Source of the DNA: AC-32 sp963765785
GTDB taxonomy: Bacteria > Actinomycetota > Thermoleophilia > Gaiellales > Gaiellaceae
Reading direction: 5' to 3'
Assembly: GCA_963765785.1 (NCBI GenBank)
Contig: CAVXXW010000018.1
Coordinates: 1 to 64,000, forward strand
DNA length: 64,000 nt
The position numbers and the translations under genes were made by a program. This document shows positions 60,391 through 64,000 of this stretch, in pieces (within the stretch, counting starts at the first letter, position 1; every line of letters starts with the position of its first letter). The notes beneath the pieces are model-generated. The model was not told where the DNA came from. It made no database searches and saw only the letters and a list, made by a program, of their open reading frames with translations.

Positions 60391-62161
60391 GGTAGCGGGG
60401 CTCCCAGCGCGGGAAGAACTTTGTGTTGAAGCGGTGCAGCCGCTCGAGCTGGAAGAACGCGTCGGCGACGAGGAGGCCGCGGCCCGTCAGCCGCTCGAGA
60501 AGCCCACGCGGCGCGTGCACGAAGCGCGCGAACGCGGCGAAGTTGAGCGACACCTCTTCGACGCCGCCCTCGCGTAGCAGCTCGATGCCGCGCGCGACGA
60601 GGAACTCCATCAGCCCGTTGGGGGTCGCTTCCTCGCGGCGCATCACCGACAGCGACATCGCCGGCCGCCCGTAGCTCGGCGCGAAGTGGAGGAAGCCGCG
60701 AATGCGCCCTTCCGAGTCTCGGCCGAGCACGACGAGGCTGTCGCCGTGGTCGTCCCGGCGGAGCTCGTCGAGCGACATCGCGAACCCGCGCTCGGCGGCG
60801 CCCTGGCGCCAGCCGCGGCTGACGGCGTCGAGCTGCTCGACCTCGCCGTCCGTCAGGTCGGCCAGCTGCCGCAGCTCGGCGGCGTAGCCCTGCTTCTCGA
60901 GGCGCGTGACCGACTGCCGCACCTTCCGGATCGGCCGCCCTTCGAGCGAGAACGCCCGGGTCTCGACCACAGCTTCGTCGCCGAGGTACATCGACCGCAG
61001 GCCGAGCTGCTCCCAGAGCGGCCGCAGCCGGTCGCCCGCGCCGAGCGCGGCGATCCGCAGCCCGCGTGCCTCGGCGAACCTGCTCAGCTCCCGCAGCAGC
61101 TCGCGGATCGCGTCCTCGGGCCCGATCGGGTCGCCGGAGACGATCAGGACGCTGGCCTCGACCCGGTAGCCGAGGAACGCGCGTCCGTCGGGACTGAACA
61201 GGTAGTGCTGGTCGCGCCGCAGCTTGAAGTAATCGAGCGTATCGGCGCCGTGCCGGTGCACGAGCTCACGGGCGGCACGCCGCACCTCGGCGCCCGGGAA
61301 GAGCCGCGGTGCTGCGAGTGGGCGGAAGAGCAGGTAGGCGCACCACACGAGCGTGATCACGCCGGCGATGCCGATCGCCTCGTTCAGATGGCCGAGCTCG
61401 TCGTGGAAGTCGAGCGGGCCGGCCTGCCAGAGGAGCGCGTCGCCGGTCTCGCGCAGGATCGAGGTGAAGCCGGCGGTCTCCGGCGCAGCGATCAACACCG
61501 CGAGCCCGCAGAGGAAGAGGCTCGATGCCGCGAGCAGCGGCACGCGCTTCACAGCGCTCCGCAGCGTGTCGGGGTCGTGGCGGACGCAGAAGGAGCCCCG
61601 CCCGAGCCAGAGCACCACTGCTGCGGCGACGCTGCCAGACGCCGCCTCGACGTCGAGGCCTTTCAGCAGGTCGAGCAGCGTCAAGCCGCCGAGCAGCACG
61701 AGCGCGAGCCGGAGCGCGCTCTGCCTGCGCCGCCAGAGGTACGGCGCCGTGACGAGCAGGAGCATCGACGCCGGCACAGCCGCCGCATGCGTCAGCCGCA
61801 GCGCCTCGAACGGCTCGACGTAGAGGAGCAGGTGGTTTCGCCACGCGATGTTCGGCTCAACCGCGGCCGCGAGGTTGACGAGGCCGGCGAGGGCGGCGGT
61901 CACGGCCGCGAGCTTCGGGAGCGGGTCGGCCCGTCGCACGGCGCGCAACGGGTACATGCGCACGTGCAGCCCGAGCCGCCAGGCCGCGGTGTCGCGGTGG
62001 GCCGGGAAGAGGTCGCGCCAGTCCTTGGCGATCAGCCAGACGCCGGCGAGGGCTGCGGCCCCCGACCCAAGGCCGCCGTCGACGCGGTCTGTGAACGCGC
62101 CCACGGCGAGCAGGAGCAGCAGAGCGACCCCAAGATGCCACTCGTGAATGCGGGCGCCCAT
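60296..62161 (-). CDS. MprF/LysX-like membrane protein with DUF2156 (aminoacyl-phosphatidylglycerol transferase-like) domain
   Basis: About 620 residues from ATG 62161; an in-frame start at 62224 would add 21. Roughly seven membrane helices fill the first ~310 residues. The C-terminal ~300 form the DUF2156 tandem GNAT fold: YFKLRRDQHYLFSPDGRAF, VLIVSGDPIGPEDAIRELL, and RWEPRYLMYE near the end, all typical of MprF. These proteins move lysine or alanine from tRNA to phosphatidylglycerol, altering surface charge. No lysyl-tRNA synthetase is fused. The substrate is inferred. Confidence 0.86.
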   Translation of the reverse strand: MGARIHEWHLGVALLLLLAVGAFTDRVDGGLGSGAAALAGVWLIAKDWRDLFPAHRDTAAWRLGLHVRMYPLRAVRRADPLPKLAAVTAALAGLVNLAAAVEPNIAWRNHLLLYVEPFEALRLTHAAAVPASMLLLVTAPYLWRRRQSALRLALVLLGGLTLLDLLKGLDVEAASGSVAAAVVLWLGRGSFCVRHDPDTLRSAVKRVPLLAASSLFLCGLAVLIAAPETAGFTSILRETGDALLWQAGPLDFHDELGHLNEAIGIAGVITLVWCAYLLFRPLAAPRLFPGAEVRRAARELVHRHGADTLDYFKLRRDQHYLFSPDGRAFLGYRVEASVLIVSGDPIGPEDAIRELLRELSRFAEARGLRIAALGAGDRLRPLWEQLGLRSMYLGDEAVVETRAFSLEGRPIRKVRQSVTRLEKQGYAAELRQLADLTDGEVEQLDAVSRGWRQGAAERGFAMSLDELRRDDHGDSLVVLGRDSEGRIRGFLHFAPSYGRPAMSLSVMRREEATPNGLMEFLVARGIELLREGGVEEVSLNFAAFARFVHAPRGLLERLTGRGLLVADAFFQLERLHRFNTKFFPRWEPRYLMYERVVGLPRVGLAALWAEGQLPKPPPRRR

Positions 62162-62309
62162 GACGTAGACACGGGGCCCGAGTCGATGTCGATCGATACG
62201 AAGCACGCCTCTTCCTCGGCACACGGTAGCGCCGCTACATGAAGTTCATGTTGAGACGCCTCGGACCTGCCGCCGCGTGTCGCGAGCGATCCGATAGCGT
62301 CCTGCCGCG

Positions 62310-63992
62310 GTGGAGGCCAAGCACGACGTGCTCGTAATCGGCGCAGGCTGCGCGGGAATGCGCGCGGCCATCGAGGCGCACGACGCAGGCGCCGACGTCG
62401 CGCTCGTCTCGAAGATCCACCCGACACGCAGCCACTCGGGCGCGGCGGAGGGCGGGATCAACGCCGCGCTCGGCAACGCCTCCGAGGACAGCCCCGAGGA
62501 GCACGCCTTCGACACCGTCAAGGGCTCGGACTACCTCGGCGACCAGGACGCGATCGAGATCCTCTGCAACGAGGCGCCGGACGACGTCTACCAGCTCGAG
62601 CACTGGGGCGCGGTCTTCTCGCGAACCGACGACGGCCGCATCGCGCAGCGCCCCTTCGGCGCCGCTGGCGAGCCGCGCACCGCGTATGCGGCCGACATCA
62701 CGGGCCACGTGCTCGTCCACGTGCTCTACGAGCAGGTGATGAAGCGTGACCTCAAGGTCTACGAGGAGTTCTTCGTCTGGAAGCTGGTCGAGCACGACGG
62801 CCGCTGCCAGGGCGTGATCGCGTGGAACCTGCTCGACGGCGGTCTGACGACCATCGGCGCGAAGACCGTCATCCTCGCGACGGGTGGCGCGGGGCGGCTC
62901 TACACCGGCACCACGAACGCCTACGCGTGCACCGGCGACGGGATGGCGCAGGCGCTTCAGGTCGGGATCGCGTTGGAGGACATGGAGATGATGCAGTTCC
63001 ACCCGACGACGCTCGCGCCGACGGGCGTGTTGATCACCGAGGGCTGCCGAGGGGAGGGCGCGTACCTGATCAACTCGGAGGGTGAGCGCTTCCTCAAGCG
63101 GTACGCGCCGAACGCGATGGAGCTCGCCTCGCGCGACGTGATCTCGCGCGCCGAGCAGGTCGAGATCGACGAGGGCCGCGGCGTCGACGGCAACGTCCTG
63201 CTCGACATGCGCCACCTCGGCGCCGAGAAGATCCTCGAGCGGCTGCACGGCACGCGTGAGCTCTCGATGGTCTTCGCAGGCGTCGACCCGATCCACGAGC
63301 CGATTCCGGTCCGGCCGGGTGCTCACTACCACATGGGCGGCGTCGACACGGACAGCTGGGGCCGGACGACGCTCGATGGCCTCTACGCCGCCGGCGAATG
63401 TGCCTGCGTGTCGGTGCACGGCGCGAACCGGCTCGGCGGAAACGCGCTGATGGAGACGATTACGTTCGGCAAGCGGGCCGGCGCGCACGCGGCCGAGTGG
63501 GCGCTGACCCACACGACGGTCGAGGTGTCCGAGAGCGCCGCCGCCGACGCCGAGCGGGAGCTCGGAGAGCTGCTCGACCGTCGCGACGGCGAGCGCCCGT
63601 GGTCGATCCGCAACGAGCTCGCCGAGACGATGCACGTGAACTTCGGCGTCTTCCGCCGCGAGGATCAGATGAAGCGACAGGGCGAGATCGTCGACGAGCT
63701 GCGCGAGCGCTACGAGCGCGTGGTCGTCGACGACAAGGGCCAGGTCTTCAACAACGACCTCACGCAGGCGCTCGAGCTCGGCTTCCTGCTCGACCTCGCC
63801 TCGTGCATGGTCGTCGCCGGCATCGAGCGCCGGGAGAGCCGCGGCGCCCACGCGCGCCCGTACGACTTCCCGGAGCGCGACGACGAGAACTACCTGCGCC
63901 ACACCATCGTCCGCTGGGTCGAGGGCGCGCCGAAGCTCGAGTGGAAACCGGTGAAGATGACGAAGTGGCAGCCGATGGAGCGGAAGTACTGA
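62310..63992 (+). CDS. sdhA: Succinate dehydrogenase flavoprotein subunit
   Basis: 560 residues starting GTG 62310. The FAD loop is VLVIGAGCAGMRAAIEAHD. The covalent-FAD His lies in RSHSGAAEGGINAALG. The substrate and proton-shuttle regions include QFHPTTLAPTGVLITEGCRGEG and PGAHYHMGGVDTD, and GANRLGGNALMETITFGKRAG binds FAD. It ends with the family's basic C-terminus. Its stop overlaps the start of the next gene by one base. No sdhC or sdhD precedes it. Confidence 0.95.
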   Translation: MEAKHDVLVIGAGCAGMRAAIEAHDAGADVALVSKIHPTRSHSGAAEGGINAALGNASEDSPEEHAFDTVKGSDYLGDQDAIEILCNEAPDDVYQLEHWGAVFSRTDDGRIAQRPFGAAGEPRTAYAADITGHVLVHVLYEQVMKRDLKVYEEFFVWKLVEHDGRCQGVIAWNLLDGGLTTIGAKTVILATGGAGRLYTGTTNAYACTGDGMAQALQVGIALEDMEMMQFHPTTLAPTGVLITEGCRGEGAYLINSEGERFLKRYAPNAMELASRDVISRAEQVEIDEGRGVDGNVLLDMRHLGAEKILERLHGTRELSMVFAGVDPIHEPIPVRPGAHYHMGGVDTDSWGRTTLDGLYAAGECACVSVHGANRLGGNALMETITFGKRAGAHAAEWALTHTTVEVSESAAADAERELGELLDRRDGERPWSIRNELAETMHVNFGVFRREDQMKRQGEIVDELRERYERVVVDDKGQVFNNDLTQALELGFLLDLASCMVVAGIERRESRGAHARPYDFPERDDENYLRHTIVRWVEGAPKLEWKPVKMTKWQPMERKY

Positions 63993-64000
63993 TGCGACGC
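63992..64000 (+). CDS. Start of the next gene, cut by the window edge (probably sdhB)
   Basis: ATG 63992 overlaps the sdhA stop in the form TGATG, and only three codons (Met-Arg-Arg) are visible. An iron-sulfur subunit gene is expected here from the usual sdhA-sdhB order, but the sequence itself shows only a start codon in the right place. Confidence 0.4.

Overview
The window is a dense, GC-rich stretch of a bacterial chromosome. It has many GTG and TTG starts, many 1- to 4-base start/stop overlaps and almost no spacer. DisA next to RadA, CarD, a SigH-type sigma factor, a ClpC/ClpP pair, acyl-CoA carboxylase subunits of the actinobacterial kind and ATP-dependent PEP carboxykinase point to a deep-branching actinobacterium, most likely class Thermoleophilia (Gaiellales/Solirubrobacterales type). 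That placement is an inference from gene content; no 16S gene is present.

Bases 1-11,600 hold clpC, a spermidine-synthase-like membrane protein, an EamA transporter, radA, disA, carD, ispD, a small membrane protein, a PHP phosphatase, ispF and an acetyltransferase. Bases 11,600-18,430 hold accessory genes: MutY, a phospholipase-D-type enzyme, dienelactone hydrolase, an XRE-cupin regulator, an S41 peptidase and a haem membrane operon. Bases 18,541-24,700 return to a conserved block: a compact GluRS-like gene, cysS, rlmB, a Rae1/YacP-like nuclease, sigH, an excisionase-type HTH protein, clpP and tRNA-Thr. Together with the first block this keeps the Bacillus order clpC-radA-disA-ispD-ispF-gltX-cysS-rlmB-rae1-sigH. 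The GluRS-like and CysRS genes each carry an apparent one-base insertion, and a remnant of mscL lies between them.

Bases 24,700-32,300 hold a TIGR03118-type secreted protein, a glycosyltransferase, a trans-sulfuration-type PLP enzyme and a complete sulfate ABC transporter next to an Rrf2 regulator. Bases 32,400-39,850 hold two cyclic-di-GMP enzymes, a proline-rich surface protein, an acyl-CoA carboxylase beta subunit and an NlpC/P60 hydrolase. Bases 39,884-41,656 hold a small gene split by an inserted, decayed element of about 1.57 kb bounded by 12-base direct repeats. Bases 41,600-64,000 are rich in central metabolism: pgsA, the biotin carboxylase/carrier subunit, sucC-methyltransferase-sucD, mdh-icd, gltA, pckA and sdhA. 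Among them lie a subtilase, an aminotransferase, a PDZ-Lon protease, two Xer-type recombinases and an MprF-like protein.

The most unusual features are four. The first is the small insertion with attL/attR-like ends. The second is a pair of MITE-like elements sharing terminal inverted repeats (19,755-19,837 and 32,291-32,457), each beginning in the TAG stop of a neighbouring gene. The third is two sharp operator-like inverted repeats, at sigH and at the HTH gene after it. The fourth is the cluster of damaged genes at 18.5-21.1 kb.
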